Of a stretch of DNA of 64,000 bases, positions 34,942-44,643 are shown in pieces; within the stretch, counting starts at the first letter, position 1; each line of letters opens with the position of its first letter. The notes beneath the pieces are model-generated. The model did not search any database. It worked only from the letters and a program-made list of their open reading frames with translations, and was not told the origin of the DNA. The translations under genes and the position numbers were made by a program. This DNA is from Pseudomonas cannabina (lineage in GTDB: Bacteria > Pseudomonadota > Gammaproteobacteria > Pseudomonadales > Pseudomonadaceae). The stretch covers positions 868,001-932,000 of the forward strand of contig NZ_FNKU01000001.1 of NCBI RefSeq assembly GCF_900100365.1, in the 5' to 3' direction.

Positions 34942-37542
34942 TTACACTTGCAGCGCCGGGATGTTGGCGTTTGCAGCGGCTTCACGGAACTCGGCGATCT
35001 GATCGAAGCTCAGGTAGCGGTACACGTCCGCTGCCATGGTGTCGATCTGGTTGGCGTAGCCCATGTACTCTTCGACGGTCGGCAGGCGACCCAGAATCGA
35101 CGCAACGGACGCCAGTTCGGCCGAGGCCAGGTAGACGTTCGCGCCGTCACCCAGACGGTTCGGGAAGTTACGGGTCGAGGTCGACACAACGGTCGAGTTC
35201 GGTTCTACACGTGCCTGGTTACCCATACACAGCGAGCAGCCCGGCATTTCCATACGTGCGCCAGCCTTGCCGTAGATGCCGTAGTAGCCTTCTTCGGTCA
35301 ACTGGTGCGCGTCCATCTTGGTCGGCGGCGACAGCCACAGACGTGTCGGCAACTGGCCCTTGACCTGTTCCAGCAACTTGCCCGCAGCGCGGAAGTGGCC
35401 GATGTTGGTCATGCACGAACCGATGAACACTTCGTCGATTTTCTCGCCCTGTACCGACGACAGCAGGCGCGCATCGTCCGGGTCGTTCGGCGCGCAGAGC
35501 ACAGGCTCTTTGACGTCGGCCAGATCGATTTCGATGATTTCAGCGTACTCGGCGTCTGCGTCGGCTTCCAGCAGCTCCGGATTGGCGATCCAGGCTTCCA
35601 TCGCCTGAGCACGGCGCTCCAGCGTGCGCGGATCGCCGTAACCCTGTTCGATCATCCAGCGGAGCAGGGTGATGTTCGAGTTCAGGTATTCGATGATCGG
35701 CTCTTTGGCCAGCTTGATGGTGCAACCGGCAGCCGAACGTTCGGCCGATGCGTCGGACAGCTCGAAAGCCTGCTCGATGCTCAGGTTATCAAGGCCTTCG
35801 ATCTCCAGAATGCGGCCGGAGAAGGCGTTCTTCTTGCCTTTCTTCTCTACGGTCAGCAGGCCGGCCTGAATCGCGTAGTAAGGAATGGCGTGAACCAGGT
35901 CGCGCAGGGTAATGCCGGGTTGCAGCTTGCCCTTGAAGCGGACCAGGATCGACTCTGGCATGTCCAGCGGCATGACGCCGGTGGCCGCGGCGAACGCGAC
36001 CAGACCGGAACCGGCAGGGAACGAGATGCCGATCGGGAAGCGGGTGTGCGAGTCGCCACCGGTGCCGACGGTGTCCGGCAGCAGCATGCGGTTCAGCCAG
36101 CTGTGGATGATGCCGTCGCCCGGACGCAGCGATACGCCGCCACGGGTCATGATGAAGTCAGGCAGCGTGTGATGCGTCTTGACGTCGATCGGCTTCGGAT
36201 AGGCTGCGGTGTGGCAGAACGACTGCATGACCAGATCGGTCGAGAAACCCAGGCAGGCCAGGTCTTTCAGCTCGTCGCGGGTCATCGGGCCAGTGGTGTC
36301 CTGGGAACCGACGGTGGTCATTTTCGGTTCGCAATAGGTGCCCGGACGGATACCTGCGACGCCGCACGCCTTGCCGACCATCTTCTGCGCCAGGGTGAAA
36401 CCCTTGGTGCTTTCGGCTGGCTGGTCAGGGGTTTTGAACAGGTCGAATGCTGGCAGGCCCAGTTCGGCGCGCGCCTTGCTGGTCAGGCCGCGGCCAATGA
36501 TCAACGGAATACGGCCGCCAGCGCGGACTTCGTCGAGCAGCACCGGGGTCTTCATTTCGAAGGTGGTGATGATTTCGTCGCTGTCGTGCTTGCAGACTTT
36601 GCCCGCATACGGGTAAACGTCGATCACGTCGCCCATGTTGATGTTCGAGACATCGAATTCGATGGGCAGAGCGCCCGCATCTTCCATGGTGTTGTAGAAG
36701 ATCGGCGCGATCTTGCTGCCGAAGCAGAAGCCACCGGCACGCTTGTTCGGCACGTAAGGAATGTCGTCGCCGAAGAACCACAGCACCGAGTTGGTTGCCG
36801 ATTTACGCGACGAACCGGTACCGACCACGTCACCGACGTAGGCGATAGGGAAGCCCTGGCCGCGCATTTCTTCGATCTGCTTCATGGGGCCGATGGAGCC
36901 CTGCACGTCAGGAACGATGCCGTCGCGGGCCATTTTCAGCATGGCGAGGGCGTGCAGCGGGATGTCCGGACGCGACCAGGCATCGGGTGCCGGGGACAGG
37001 TCGTCGGTGTTGGTTTCGCCAGTGACTTTAAAGACGCGCAGGCTGATTTTCTCGGCCAGGGTCGGGCGCTTCTTGAACCACTCGCCGTCAGCCCAGGATT
37101 GCAACACGGCTTTGGCGTGAGCGTTGCCGGTTTTGGCTTTTTCGGCCACGTCGTGGAATGCGTCGAACATCAGCAGGGTGTGCTTGAGCTGTTCGGCAGC
37201 AACGGGCGCCAGGGTGGCATCGTCGAGCAGTTCAACCAGCGTGACGATGTTGTAGCCGCCCTGCATGGTACCCAGCAGTTCGGTTGCACGTTTTTTGTCG
37301 ATCAGGGGAGAAGTGGCTTCGCCCTTGGCCAGGGCAGACAGAAAACCGGCCTTGACGTAGGCAGCTTCGTCAACGCCTGGTGGAATGCGGTTGGTGATCA
37401 GGTCGACAAGGAAAGCTTCTTCGCCAGCCGGGGGATTTTTCAGCAGCTCGACCAGGCCTGCGGTTTGCTCGGCGTTAAGCGGCTGGGGCACGATGCCCTG
37501 GGCGGCACGCTCTTCGATGTGTTTACGGTAGGCTTCAAGCAC
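34942..37542 (-). CDS. acnB: Aconitate hydratase B
   Basis: 866 residues from GTG 37542 ([22 protein letters not shown]), chosen by match to the known beginning of Pseudomonas AcnB, with GAGGG upstream; an ATG at 37557 would add five residues. Conserved blocks include the HEAT-like N-domain, [37 protein letters not shown], and the 4Fe-4S region with [15 protein letters not shown] and [14 protein letters not shown], whose cysteines ligate the cluster. It interconverts citrate and isocitrate in the TCA cycle and, as apo-protein, can bind RNA. A structured inverted repeat lies about 120-255 bases upstream. Confidence 0.95.
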   Translation of the reverse strand: MLEAYRKHIEERAAQGIVPQPLNAEQTAGLVELLKNPPAGEEAFLVDLITNRIPPGVDEAAYVKAGFLSALAKGEATSPLIDKKRATELLGTMQGGYNIVTLVELLDDATLAPVAAEQLKHTLLMFDAFHDVAEKAKTGNAHAKAVLQSWADGEWFKKRPTLAEKISLRVFKVTGETNTDDLSPAPDAWSRPDIPLHALAMLKMARDGIVPDVQGSIGPMKQIEEMRGQGFPIAYVGDVVGTGSSRKSATNSVLWFFGDDIPYVPNKRAGGFCFGSKIAPIFYNTMEDAGALPIEFDVSNINMGDVIDVYPYAGKVCKHDSDEIITTFEMKTPVLLDEVRAGGRIPLIIGRGLTSKARAELGLPAFDLFKTPDQPAESTKGFTLAQKMVGKACGVAGIRPGTYCEPKMTTVGSQDTTGPMTRDELKDLACLGFSTDLVMQSFCHTAAYPKPIDVKTHHTLPDFIMTRGGVSLRPGDGIIHSWLNRMLLPDTVGTGGDSHTRFPIGISFPAGSGLVAFAAATGVMPLDMPESILVRFKGKLQPGITLRDLVHAIPYYAIQAGLLTVEKKGKKNAFSGRILEIEGLDNLSIEQAFELSDASAERSAAGCTIKLAKEPIIEYLNSNITLLRWMIEQGYGDPRTLERRAQAMEAWIANPELLEADADAEYAEIIEIDLADVKEPVLCAPNDPDDARLLSSVQGEKIDEVFIGSCMTNIGHFRAAGKLLEQVKGQLPTRLWLSPPTKMDAHQLTEEGYYGIYGKAGARMEMPGCSLCMGNQARVEPNSTVVSTSTRNFPNRLGDGANVYLASAELASVASILGRLPTVEEYMGYANQIDTMAADVYRYLSFDQIAEFREAAANANIPALQV

Positions 37543-37658
37543 AGTATTAACCCTCATCAGTGGTCCCAAATGGGTGTCCGGGACGCTCATCCAGAAATCG
37601 TCCGCGCCCACGCAAGGCTTATTGAACCTTGTTGGCAGGGTGTCGGCGATTCCTAACA

Positions 37659-37797
37659 GAAGCTGTTTTCAAAGTTTTACGCCTGCAGAACGGAGGGAGG
37701 GACGGTCGACACGGCCATTCGTGATGAGGGAATGGCCTGTCGACGCCGCAATGCGGGGTTAACCTGACTGTGCTCGTGACGCTTTGAAAACAGCTTC
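37659..37797. repeat. Nested inverted-repeat element upstream of acnB
   Basis: A perfect 16-bp inverted repeat (GAAGCTGTTTTCAAAG at 37659-37674, CTTTGAAAACAGCTTC at 37782-37797) encloses 107 bases. Inside it, a second palindrome pairs GTCGACACGGCCATTC (37705-37720) with GAATGGCCTGTCGAC (37730-37744), 14-15 bp with one bulged C and a 9-base loop. It lies in the gap between acnB and the DUF1289 gene, where I see no coding region. It could be a MITE-like repeat or a structured acnB leader. Confidence 0.65.
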
Positions 37798-37944
37798 CAA
37801 CGGACATTGGCGCCTTAAAAGGCTCGCTCATTCTACGCCAAAACTTCGCTAAAGGTAAGTTAGCCCCTACATCTTCGGGGGTGAACTTGCTTAGACAAAG
37901 GGCTAACATAAGCGCCTGTTTCGCCTTCCCCAGTCCTGCCTGAC

Positions 37945-38415
37945 ATGCCCGATTACATCATCAAGACACCTTGCGTCGGCCTTTGCTCCACTGTTTACGG
38001 GGATCTGGTCTGCCGTGGCTGCAAGCGATTCCACCACGAGGTCATCCACTGGAACGGCTACAACGAAGACGAAAAAAGAGCCGTCTGGCTGCGTCTGGAG
38101 CAATTGCTGGTCCAGGTGATGACCGCCAAGCTCGAAATCTTCGATGCCGACAAGCTGCGCATGCAGCTCACCCAGCGCAAGATCCGCTTCGTGCCGCATC
38201 AGTCCGAGTATTGCTGGGCTTATCAATTGATTGCACGCGGCGCGCGGGTCATCAGCCAGGTCGAGGCCTACGGTTTCGTGCTGTTGCCGGAGTTTCGTGA
38301 CTGGACATTGCCGGAGCTGCGCGATGAAATCGATCGTGAGTTCTTCCTGCTGTCCGAGGCCCACTACCAGCGCTACATCGCACCAGGCTTTCTGAAAGAT
38401 GCATTCGGCGCCTGA
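37945..38415 (+). CDS. DUF1289 domain protein
   Basis: 156 residues. The N-terminus KTPCVGLCSTVYGDLVCRGCKRF has the four-Cys DUF1289 motif (Cys10, Cys14, Cys23, Cys26), probably a metal or Fe-S site. A C-terminal extension of about 90 residues (LTQRKIRFVPHQSEYCWAYQLIARGARVISQVEAYG) is typical of the longer Pseudomonas members. The next gene, miaE, has its own putative -10 but is only 95 bases downstream, so the two may be partly co-expressed. Function unknown. Confidence 0.82.
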   Translation: MPDYIIKTPCVGLCSTVYGDLVCRGCKRFHHEVIHWNGYNEDEKRAVWLRLEQLLVQVMTAKLEIFDADKLRMQLTQRKIRFVPHQSEYCWAYQLIARGARVISQVEAYGFVLLPEFRDWTLPELRDEIDREFFLLSEAHYQRYIAPGFLKDAFGA

Positions 38416-38470
38416 CCCGGTTTGCTCCGCAGGCGGATGCATTTGTGTCGCGAGTCCCCGGTGCTGCTCG

Positions 38471-38476
38471 TATAAT
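38471..38476 (+). promoter_or_regulatory. Putative -10 box (TATAAT) of miaE
   Basis: A perfect TATAAT at 38471-38476, 35 bases before the miaE start, in a GC-rich background. The -35 region is poor (TCGCGA at the 17-base spacing), so the promoter is only tentative. Confidence 0.35.
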
Positions 38477-38510
38477 GCCGGGCCTTGTCTCTCCGTCATT
38501 CTGTGAGCTT

Positions 38511-39134
38511 ATGTACCCGATCCCCGAAATCGAAGCCTTTCTGCTCTGCCGCACGCCCGACAGTTGGGTTCAGGCTGCACTGCGCAACCTGGACGTTCTG
38601 CTGATCGACCATGCGAACAACGAGAAGAAGGCTGCCGGGGCGGCATTTCAGTTCATGTTCCAGTACAATGATAAATTCGACCTGCTGAGCAAGATGTCGC
38701 GCCTGGCCCGCGAAGAGTTGCGCCATTTCGAGCAGGTGATCAGCATCATCCGCAAGCGCCAGATTCCGATGGTCAATATCAGCTCGTCGCGCTATGCCGG
38801 GGCGCTGCGCAAGCGGGTGCGCAACCATAATCCGTATCGGCTGACTGACGCGCTGATCGTCGGCGCGATTGTCGAGGCGCGTTCCTGCGAGCGTTTTGCT
38901 GCGTTGGTGCCGCATCTGGATGAGGAACTGGCCAAGTTTTATGGCGGTCTGCTCAAATCCGAGGCGCGGCATTTTCAGGATTACCTGAAGCTCGCTTACA
39001 GCTACGGCGACAAGGCTGATGTGGATGCCAAGATCGAAGAAATCCGCCTGGCCGAGCGCGAGCTGATCGAAAGCCCGGACGAAGAATTCCGTTTTCACAG
39101 TGGCGTGCCTGCTGACGTACCTGCCGCCGCCTGA
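38511..39134 (+). CDS. miaE: tRNA-(ms2io6A37) monooxygenase MiaE
   Basis: 207 residues from the ATG at 38511 (MYPIPEIEAFLLCRTPDSWV), chosen because it matches the usual MiaE beginning; upstream in-frame codons run through the putative promoter. The diiron ligands of the ferritin-like fold are visible: E-x-x-H in REELRHFEQV, E in VEARSCERFAALV and E-x-x-H in KSEARHFQDYL. It hydroxylates 2-methylthio-N6-isopentenyladenosine at A37 of tRNAs that read U-starting codons. Confidence 0.92.
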   Translation: MYPIPEIEAFLLCRTPDSWVQAALRNLDVLLIDHANNEKKAAGAAFQFMFQYNDKFDLLSKMSRLAREELRHFEQVISIIRKRQIPMVNISSSRYAGALRKRVRNHNPYRLTDALIVGAIVEARSCERFAALVPHLDEELAKFYGGLLKSEARHFQDYLKLAYSYGDKADVDAKIEEIRLAERELIESPDEEFRFHSGVPADVPAAA

Positions 39135-39147
39135 CGCTCGTCACGCT

Positions 39148-39187
39148 TAAAAAAAAACGACCGCCTCACCAGCGGTCGTTTTTTTAT
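39148..39187 (+). terminator. Rho-independent terminator after miaE
   Basis: A-run, ACGACCGC-CTCACCA-GCGGTCGT stem-loop, then a T-run. The symmetric A/T runs make it potentially bidirectional. Confidence 0.9.
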
Positions 39188-39227
39188 GGGCTTTTAGTAA
39201 GCAAGCTAATAAATGTTTTGACAATGG

Positions 39228-39267
39228 CTGTCTAGGCAGTAATATTTTGCAATCACTGCCTAAGCAG
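39228..39267. promoter_or_regulatory. Two MarR-type operator palindromes before marR-emrAB
   Basis: CTGTCTAGGCAG (39228-39239) and CTGCCTAAGCAG (39256-39267) are related 12-base imperfect palindromes with 28-base centre spacing. They sit directly upstream of the MarR gene start (39284) and flank a possible promoter (TTGACA at 39218-39223). This is the usual site of MarR autoregulation; the binding protein is inferred. Confidence 0.6.
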
Positions 39268-39283
39268 CTATCCGGGTGACCTC

Positions 39284-39772
39284 TTGAAACATTTCAGCCC
39301 CGAAAATTTCGACTCCACGCTGATCGGGTTGCTGGTCGGCCGTACCAATGCGCTCAAAGACCGTACGCTGGACAAGTACCTGTTGCCCTATGACGTGACG
39401 TTCGCGCAGTTCAAGGTGCTGATCATCATTGCCCAGTTCGCCACCGATACGCCGGTCGAACTGTGTCGGCACCTGTCTCTGGACAGCGGTTCGATGACTC
39501 GCATGCTGGATCGTCTGGAGCAAAAAGAGCTGATCGTGCGTGCGCGCTCGGCGACGGATCGTCGTCAGGTGCGCCTCGCGCTGACCGAGCAGGGGCAGAA
39601 ACTTTCCGATCTGTTGCCGCAGATCGGGGCCGATGCCATGAACGAGATCTTTGCTCCGCTGAATGCGGAGGAGGTTGCGAGCCTGCAACGGATTCTTACC
39701 AAAGTGCTGGTGGCCGCTGATGACCACATCACGCTCACTCGCCTGAGCTTCAACCCCAAAGCCAAAGGCTGA
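39284..39772 (+). CDS. MarR family transcriptional regulator
   Basis: 162 residues from a TTG start (TTG AAA CAT TTC), supported by GGGTGA just upstream and by the lack of another suitable start near the N-terminus. The winged-helix core is clear: LPYDVTFAQFKVLIIIAQF, HLSLDSGSMTRMLDRLEQKELIVRARSATDRRQVRLALTEQG. The D-R-R wing is canonical. It precedes emrA and emrB, so it is probably the local repressor of this efflux operon, released by small aromatic or hydrophobic ligands, acting at the paired palindromes upstream. Confidence 0.87.
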   Translation: MKHFSPENFDSTLIGLLVGRTNALKDRTLDKYLLPYDVTFAQFKVLIIIAQFATDTPVELCRHLSLDSGSMTRMLDRLEQKELIVRARSATDRRQVRLALTEQGQKLSDLLPQIGADAMNEIFAPLNAEEVASLQRILTKVLVAADDHITLTRLSFNPKAKG

Positions 39773-39870
39773 ACGGCTCGACAGGCGAGCGGGCGCCAGC
39801 CTGCTCGCCGGCCACTGCCCTGAACGGGCGTTGGCAACTGTCCGCCGTCGCTGACTAGAAGGTAATTGTC

Positions 39871-41074
39871 ATGGCCACTGCCGCCACTGAAAACACAGCG
39901 CAACTGTCGCAACAGAAAGACGCCAACCCCGGCAAGCGCAAGTTTCTGCTGATCGGACTTGCGATCATCGTCGTGCTGTGCGGCCTGGGTATCTGGGCCT
40001 GGTACGAGATTTACGGGCAATGGAGCGAAGAGACTGACGACGCGTATGTGAACGGCAATGTGGTCGAAATCACGCCGTTGGTTACCGGGACTGTGATCAG
40101 TATTGGTGCCGATGATGGCGATCTGGTCCAGGAAGGGCAGGTGCTGCTCAAGTTCGATCCGAGTGACGCCGAGGTTTCGCTGCAAAGCGCCGAGGCTGGC
40201 CAAGGTCGTGCGTCAGGTGCGTGGCCTTTACAGCAATGTCGATGGCATGAAAGCGCAACTGGCCGCACAGCGAACTGCGGTGCAGACCGCCCAGGACAAC
40301 TACAACCGACGCCGCAGCCTGGCTGCGGGCGGGGCGATTTCTCAGGAAGAGCTGTCTCATGCCCGTGACAGCCTGACCAGTGCGCAAAGTGCCTTGAACA
40401 GCCTTCAACAGCAGTTGAGCACCAGTGTCGCACTGGTCGACGACACCGTTGTTTCTTCGCATCCCGACGTCAAGGCCGCCGCCGCTCAACTGCGTCAGGC
40501 TTACCTGGCTAATGCCCGCTCCACACTGGTAGCGCCGGTTACCGGTTATGTGGCCAAACGCACCGTGCAACTGGGGCAGCGGATTCAGCCAGGCACTGCG
40601 ACGATGGCGGTCATTCCACTGGATCAGCTGTGGATCGACGCCAACTTCAAGGAAACCCAGCTGGGCAAGATGCGCATCGGTCAGCCGGTGGAAATCAGCT
40701 CCGACCTGTATGGCAGCGACGTGAAATTCAGCGGCACCATCGACAGCCTGGGTGCCGGCACCGGCAGTGCCTTCGCGCTGTTGCCGGCACAGAATGCGAC
40801 CGGCAACTGGATCATGATCGTCCAGCGTGTGCCGGTCCGCGTGCACATCAACCCTGAAGAGCTGGCGCAGCACCCTTTGCGTATCGGTCTGTCGACCACC
40901 GTCGAGGTCAATCTGCATGACCAGAGTGGCCCGGTACTGGCGCAGCAGCCGCGCAAACAGGCGGCGTTGAGTACTCGGGTTTATGCCGAGCAACTGGCCG
41001 ACGCCGATGCGCTGATCAACCAACTGATTCACCAGAACAGTGCTTCCGGCGGCAAGACGTCCGCGCAGCGCTGA
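39871..41074 (+). pseudogene. emrA: EmrA/HlyD-family membrane fusion protein, frameshifted
   Basis: The gene begins normally (ATG 39871; membrane helix KFLLIGLAIIVVLCGLGIWAW; biotinyl-lipoyl half-motif TDDAYVNGNVVEITPLVTGTV) but at about residue 108 (LQSAEA) the frame changes near 40193-40203. The original frame ends at 40368. The rest of the protein (KVVRQVRGLYSNVDGMKAQ ... DANFKETQLGKMRIGQPVEI ... ending 41074) continues in the +2 frame. A loss of 5 bases from a GCTGC-GCTG-type repeat explains it. With the frame restored the protein would be about 400 residues, normal for EmrA. As read, the efflux pump lacks its periplasmic adaptor unless this is a sequencing error. Confidence 0.85.
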
Positions 41075-41137
41075 ACCGCCAATCCGTGAGCCTTGGCCAA
41101 GCGGCCGGGGTGCCGCACTCGTTTTCAGGGATTTGCG

Positions 41138-42676
41138 ATGAGTAACAACGCCCCCGCTTCCTTTACGCCGCCGAGCCTGCTGTTGTGCACCATCGGCCTG
41201 TCGCTGGCGACCTTCATGCAGGTGCTCGACACCACCATCGCCAACGTGGCGCTGCCGACCATCGCCGGTAACCTGGGGGTCAGTTCCGAGCAGAGTACCT
41301 GGGTGATCACCTCCTTCGCGGTCAGCAACGCGATTGCCTTGCCGCTGACCGGCTGGCTCAGCCGGCGCTTTGGTGAGGTCAAACTGTTCCTGTGGGCGAC
41401 CATCCTGTTCGTGATAGCTTCGTTTTTGTGCGGTATTTCTCAATCGATGCCTGAACTGGTGGGCTTTCGAGCACTGCAGGGAATGGTGGCCGGGCCTCTG
41501 TACCCAATGAGCCAGACACTGCTGATTGCGGTTTATCCACCTGCAAAACGGGGTATGGCGCTGGCGTTGCTGGCGATGGTCACAGTGGTTGCGCCTATTG
41601 CCGGGCCGATCCTCGGCGGCTGGATCACTGACAGCTACAGTTGGCCGTGGATCTTCTTCATCAATATTCCCATCGGTCTGTTTGCCGTGCTGGTGGTGCG
41701 CTCGCAAATGGCCAAAAGGCCGGTCAGTACTGCTCGCCAACCGCTGGACTACATCGGCTTGCTGGCGTTGATCGTCGGTGTCGGGTCGCTGCAAGTGGTG
41801 CTCGACAAAGGTAATGATCTGGACTGGTTCGAATCGAACTTCATCCTGGGTGGCTCGATGATTTCCCTGGTTTCGCTGACGTTCTTCGTCATCTGGGAAA
41901 TGACCGACAAGCACCCGATCGTCAACCTGAGGCTGTTTGCTTACCGCAACTTCCGGATCGGTACGCTGGTCATGATCGGTGGCTATTCCGGTTTCTTCGG
42001 CATCAACCTGATTTTGCCACAGTGGTTGCAGACCCAGATGGGTTACACCGCTACCTGGGCCGGTCTGGCGGTTGCGCCGATCGGCATCCTGCCCGTGCTG
42101 ATGTCGCCATTTGTCGGCAAGTACGCGCACAAGTTCGACCTGCGCCTGCTGGCGGGGCTGGCTTTTCTGGCGATGGGGCTGAGTTGCTTCATGCGTGCTG
42201 GCTTCAACACCGACGTGGATTTCGAGCATGTGGCGATGGTGCAACTGTTCATGGGGATTGGTGTGGCGCTGTTCTTCATGCCGACCTTGAGCATTCTGCT
42301 CTCCGACCTGCCGCCGGAGCAGATCGCCGATGGTTCGGGTCTGGCAACCTTTCTGCGCACCTTGGGCGGCAGCTTCGCGGCGTCGCTGACCACCTGGATC
42401 TGGATCCGCCGCGCCAACCAGCATCATGCCTACCTGAGCGAAAACATAAGCACCTTCGACCCGACAACCCGCCACGCCCTCGACAGCCTGGGCGGCGCCA
42501 GCCCACAGGCCTACGCCCAACTGGAACGCACCCTCAACGCCCAGGCCTACATGATGTCCACGGTGGACTACTTCTACCTGCTGGGCTGGATATTCGTAGG
42601 ATTGATACTAGTGGTCTGGCTGGCCAAACCCCCGTTCGCCGCCAAGGCCGGGCCGGCGGCGGGGGGAGGGCATTGA
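41138..42676 (+). CDS. emrB: DHA2 family drug efflux MFS transporter EmrB
   Basis: 512 residues from the ATG at 41138 (MSNNAPASFTPP), with about 14 hydrophobic segments, the DHA2 count. Motifs include QVLDTTIANVALPTIAGNLG (motif D1), GWLSRRFGEVKLFLW (motif A) and GPILGGWITDSYSWPWIFFINIP (motif C region). It exports hydrophobic drugs and uncouplers through an EmrA-TolC channel. It is intact, but the adjacent emrA is frameshifted, so its activity as a tripartite pump is doubtful in this sequence. Confidence 0.92.
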   Translation: MSNNAPASFTPPSLLLCTIGLSLATFMQVLDTTIANVALPTIAGNLGVSSEQSTWVITSFAVSNAIALPLTGWLSRRFGEVKLFLWATILFVIASFLCGISQSMPELVGFRALQGMVAGPLYPMSQTLLIAVYPPAKRGMALALLAMVTVVAPIAGPILGGWITDSYSWPWIFFINIPIGLFAVLVVRSQMAKRPVSTARQPLDYIGLLALIVGVGSLQVVLDKGNDLDWFESNFILGGSMISLVSLTFFVIWEMTDKHPIVNLRLFAYRNFRIGTLVMIGGYSGFFGINLILPQWLQTQMGYTATWAGLAVAPIGILPVLMSPFVGKYAHKFDLRLLAGLAFLAMGLSCFMRAGFNTDVDFEHVAMVQLFMGIGVALFFMPTLSILLSDLPPEQIADGSGLATFLRTLGGSFAASLTTWIWIRRANQHHAYLSENISTFDPTTRHALDSLGGASPQAYAQLERTLNAQAYMMSTVDYFYLLGWIFVGLILVVWLAKPPFAAKAGPAAGGGH

Positions 42677-42859
42677 TAAGGGATTTCTCCCTTGGCAACG
42701 AGGTGGCATGCGGTTCATGACGCTCGGGGCCACAAATCTTCCATGCGACGCGACGTTGTGTCTTGCCCATTGCTTGCGACGCAGTGCTTTAGATGTGCTT
42801 CTCGATCGCGATGGCACTGATGACGCCAATTGCGACGTAAGTGACGGCTGAGCCCTGAC

Positions 42860-43176
42860 ACTGAGCCGGTGGATGCGAGGCAGGACGCCGAGCAAGCTGC
42901 ACCGGGCCATGGATGGCCCGGTGCGGCGGCCCCCGGATCAGTGTCAGGGCGAAGGAACCCGACGAAGTCGGGCCGGAAACGGAGCCAGGGGGTTTGCCTA
43001 CTTTGGCCCCATCAAAGTAGGTCGCCGAGGGGCGAAAAGGTGCCCTGAGTCGTAAACAAACAGCGCTGACATCGCAGAACCGCTGTGCGACGCAGAGCGT
43101 GGGAACGAGAGTCAATGCCCTGTTTGCGGGGGTTGTACCGACCTCTTCGCGAACAAGTTCGCTCCCACAAAAGCAC
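42860..43176. repeat. Dispersed intergenic repeat block with hairpins and a REP
   Basis: The 513-base gap between emrB and lpxH holds no convincing gene. It contains the hairpins CACCGGGCCATGGATGGCCCGGTG, CCCGACGAAGTCGGG and CCTACTTTGGCCCCATCAAAGTAGG, shown here as pieces, within a stretch I recognise as a common Pseudomonas intergenic repeat. It is followed by CGCAGAGCGTGGGAACGAGA near 43093 and a REP (TTCGCGAACAAGTTCGCTCC, 43145-43164). Confidence 0.55.
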
Positions 43177-43189
43177 GGCGTTCGGGCCG

Positions 43190-43936
43190 TCAGTTCAGCA
43201 ACGCAACCGTCTCCGGCACAAAATCGAATGAGCTCAGGTTCAAGCCCTGTTCATCGACCTGCAGCACCCAGCCCTGACGGTCCCAGTCACCCAGCACGAT
43301 GCGTTTTGCCGACTGGTCGCCAATCTGCAATTTGTGAATCGCCGGGCGGTGAGTGTGGCCGTGGACCAGCGTACGCACGCCGAACTGCTGCATGATCCTC
43401 GGCACTTCCTCCGGAGTCACGTCGACAATATCGTTGGCCTTCATGCGCGTCTGGGCGCGGCTTTCGTTGCGCAACTTGCGCGCCAGCTTATGGCGAGTGC
43501 TCAACGGCAGATGACGCAATATGAACAACGTCAGCGGATGGCGCAGGTAACGGCGCATCCGCATATAACCTTCATCGCGAGTGCACAAGCTGTCGCCGTG
43601 CATCAACAGTACCGGCTTACCATTCAACTGCACGACGCTGGGGTCGCTCAACAGCGTACAACCTGCTGCCTTGCAGAAACCCTTGCCAATCATGAAGTCA
43701 CGGTTGCCGTGCATCAGAAAAATTCGTGTGCCGCTGTCGCTCAGTTCGCGCAGGGCCTTGCAGATCGAAAGCTGGAACGGCGACATGGCGTCGTCACCGA
43801 TCCAGGCTTCAAAGAAGTCCCCGAGGATATACAACGCTTCGGCCGTACGCGCACGGCCAGCGAGGAGAGTCAGAAACGCCCGGCTAATGTCCGGGCGCTC
43901 CTGCTCAAGGTGCAGATCGGAGATCAGCAGTATCAC
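43190..43936 (-). CDS. lpxH: UDP-2,3-diacylglucosamine diphosphatase
   Basis: 248 residues with the calcineurin-like metal motifs: SDLHL at residues 6-10, [29 protein letters not shown] and HGHTHRP. LpxH hydrolyses UDP-2,3-diacylglucosamine to lipid X in lipid A synthesis, at the inner membrane face. The ATG overlaps the ppiB stop by 4 bases (43933-43936); the lpxH-ppiB pair is conserved in Pseudomonas next to glnS. Confidence 0.95.
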   Translation of the reverse strand: MILLISDLHLEQERPDISRAFLTLLAGRARTAEALYILGDFFEAWIGDDAMSPFQLSICKALRELSDSGTRIFLMHGNRDFMIGKGFCKAAGCTLLSDPSVVQLNGKPVLLMHGDSLCTRDEGYMRMRRYLRHPLTLFILRHLPLSTRHKLARKLRNESRAQTRMKANDIVDVTPEEVPRIMQQFGVRTLVHGHTHRPAIHKLQIGDQSAKRIVLGDWDRQGWVLQVDEQGLNLSSFDFVPETVALLN

Positions 43937-44436
43937 TCAATGATCTCGGCTTTCTCGATGATCACATCTTCTACAGGTACATCCTGGTGACCGGATTTGC
44001 TGGAAGTCGCGACGCCTTTGATCTTGTCGACCACGTCAGTGCCTTCGATCACTTCGGCGAATACCGCATAGCCCCAGCCCTGAGTGGTCTTGGCGCTGTG
44101 GTTCAGGAAGGCGTTGTCAGCCACGTTGATGAAGAACTGCGCAGAAGCCGAATGCGGCTCCATGGTCCGGGCCATGGCGACGCTGTATTTCTTGTTCGGC
44201 AGGCCGTTGTCAGCTTCGTTCTGGATGCTTGGGCGCTTGTCTTTCTTTTCTTTCATGCCTGGCTCGAAACCACCGCCCTGAATCATGAAGTTACCGATCA
44301 CACGGTGAAAAACGGTGTTTTCATAGTGGCCGGCGTTAACGTATTCGATGAAGTTGGCTACCGTCAGGGGGGCTTTTTCTGCGTTCAATTGCAGAACGAT
44401 GTCGCCGTGGTTGGTGGTCAGCTTTACTTTGGACAT
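43933..44436 (-). CDS. ppiB: Peptidyl-prolyl cis-trans isomerase B (cyclophilin)
   Basis: 167 residues, no signal peptide, so cytoplasmic. The cyclophilin core is clear: [60 protein letters not shown] and [20 protein letters not shown]. The catalytic Arg is in FHRVIGNF and the substrate-binding Gln/Phe in SAQFFINV. Translationally coupled to lpxH. Divergent from glnS across about 200 bases. Confidence 0.95.
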   Translation of the reverse strand: MSKVKLTTNHGDIVLQLNAEKAPLTVANFIEYVNAGHYENTVFHRVIGNFMIQGGGFEPGMKEKKDKRPSIQNEADNGLPNKKYSVAMARTMEPHSASAQFFINVADNAFLNHSAKTTQGWGYAVFAEVIEGTDVVDKIKGVATSSKSGHQDVPVEDVIIEKAEIIE

Positions 44437-44643
44437 TGGAAAGTCGCTCTCTAGGCAGGTATGAATGGTCGCAGTATGACCCTGACGCGCAGTTTACAGG
44501 CGAGGTTACATTTTTCCCCGCTTTTGCAGCTTTTATACAGTCAAATACGCAGTCTGTTGTCAGGGGCTTGACCGCTTCGGCTATGATAAGCGCTTTGATT
44601 TAGTCGGCCTACCCCGGCCGCGCACTGTATGCCCAAGGATCTT

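Noticed and set aside
42789..43115. Open frames over the emrB-lpxH gap that could be called hypothetical proteins
   Set aside because: They coincide with hairpin-rich dispersed repeats, have no ribosome sites, and translate to Arg/Pro/Ser-rich low-complexity sequence.
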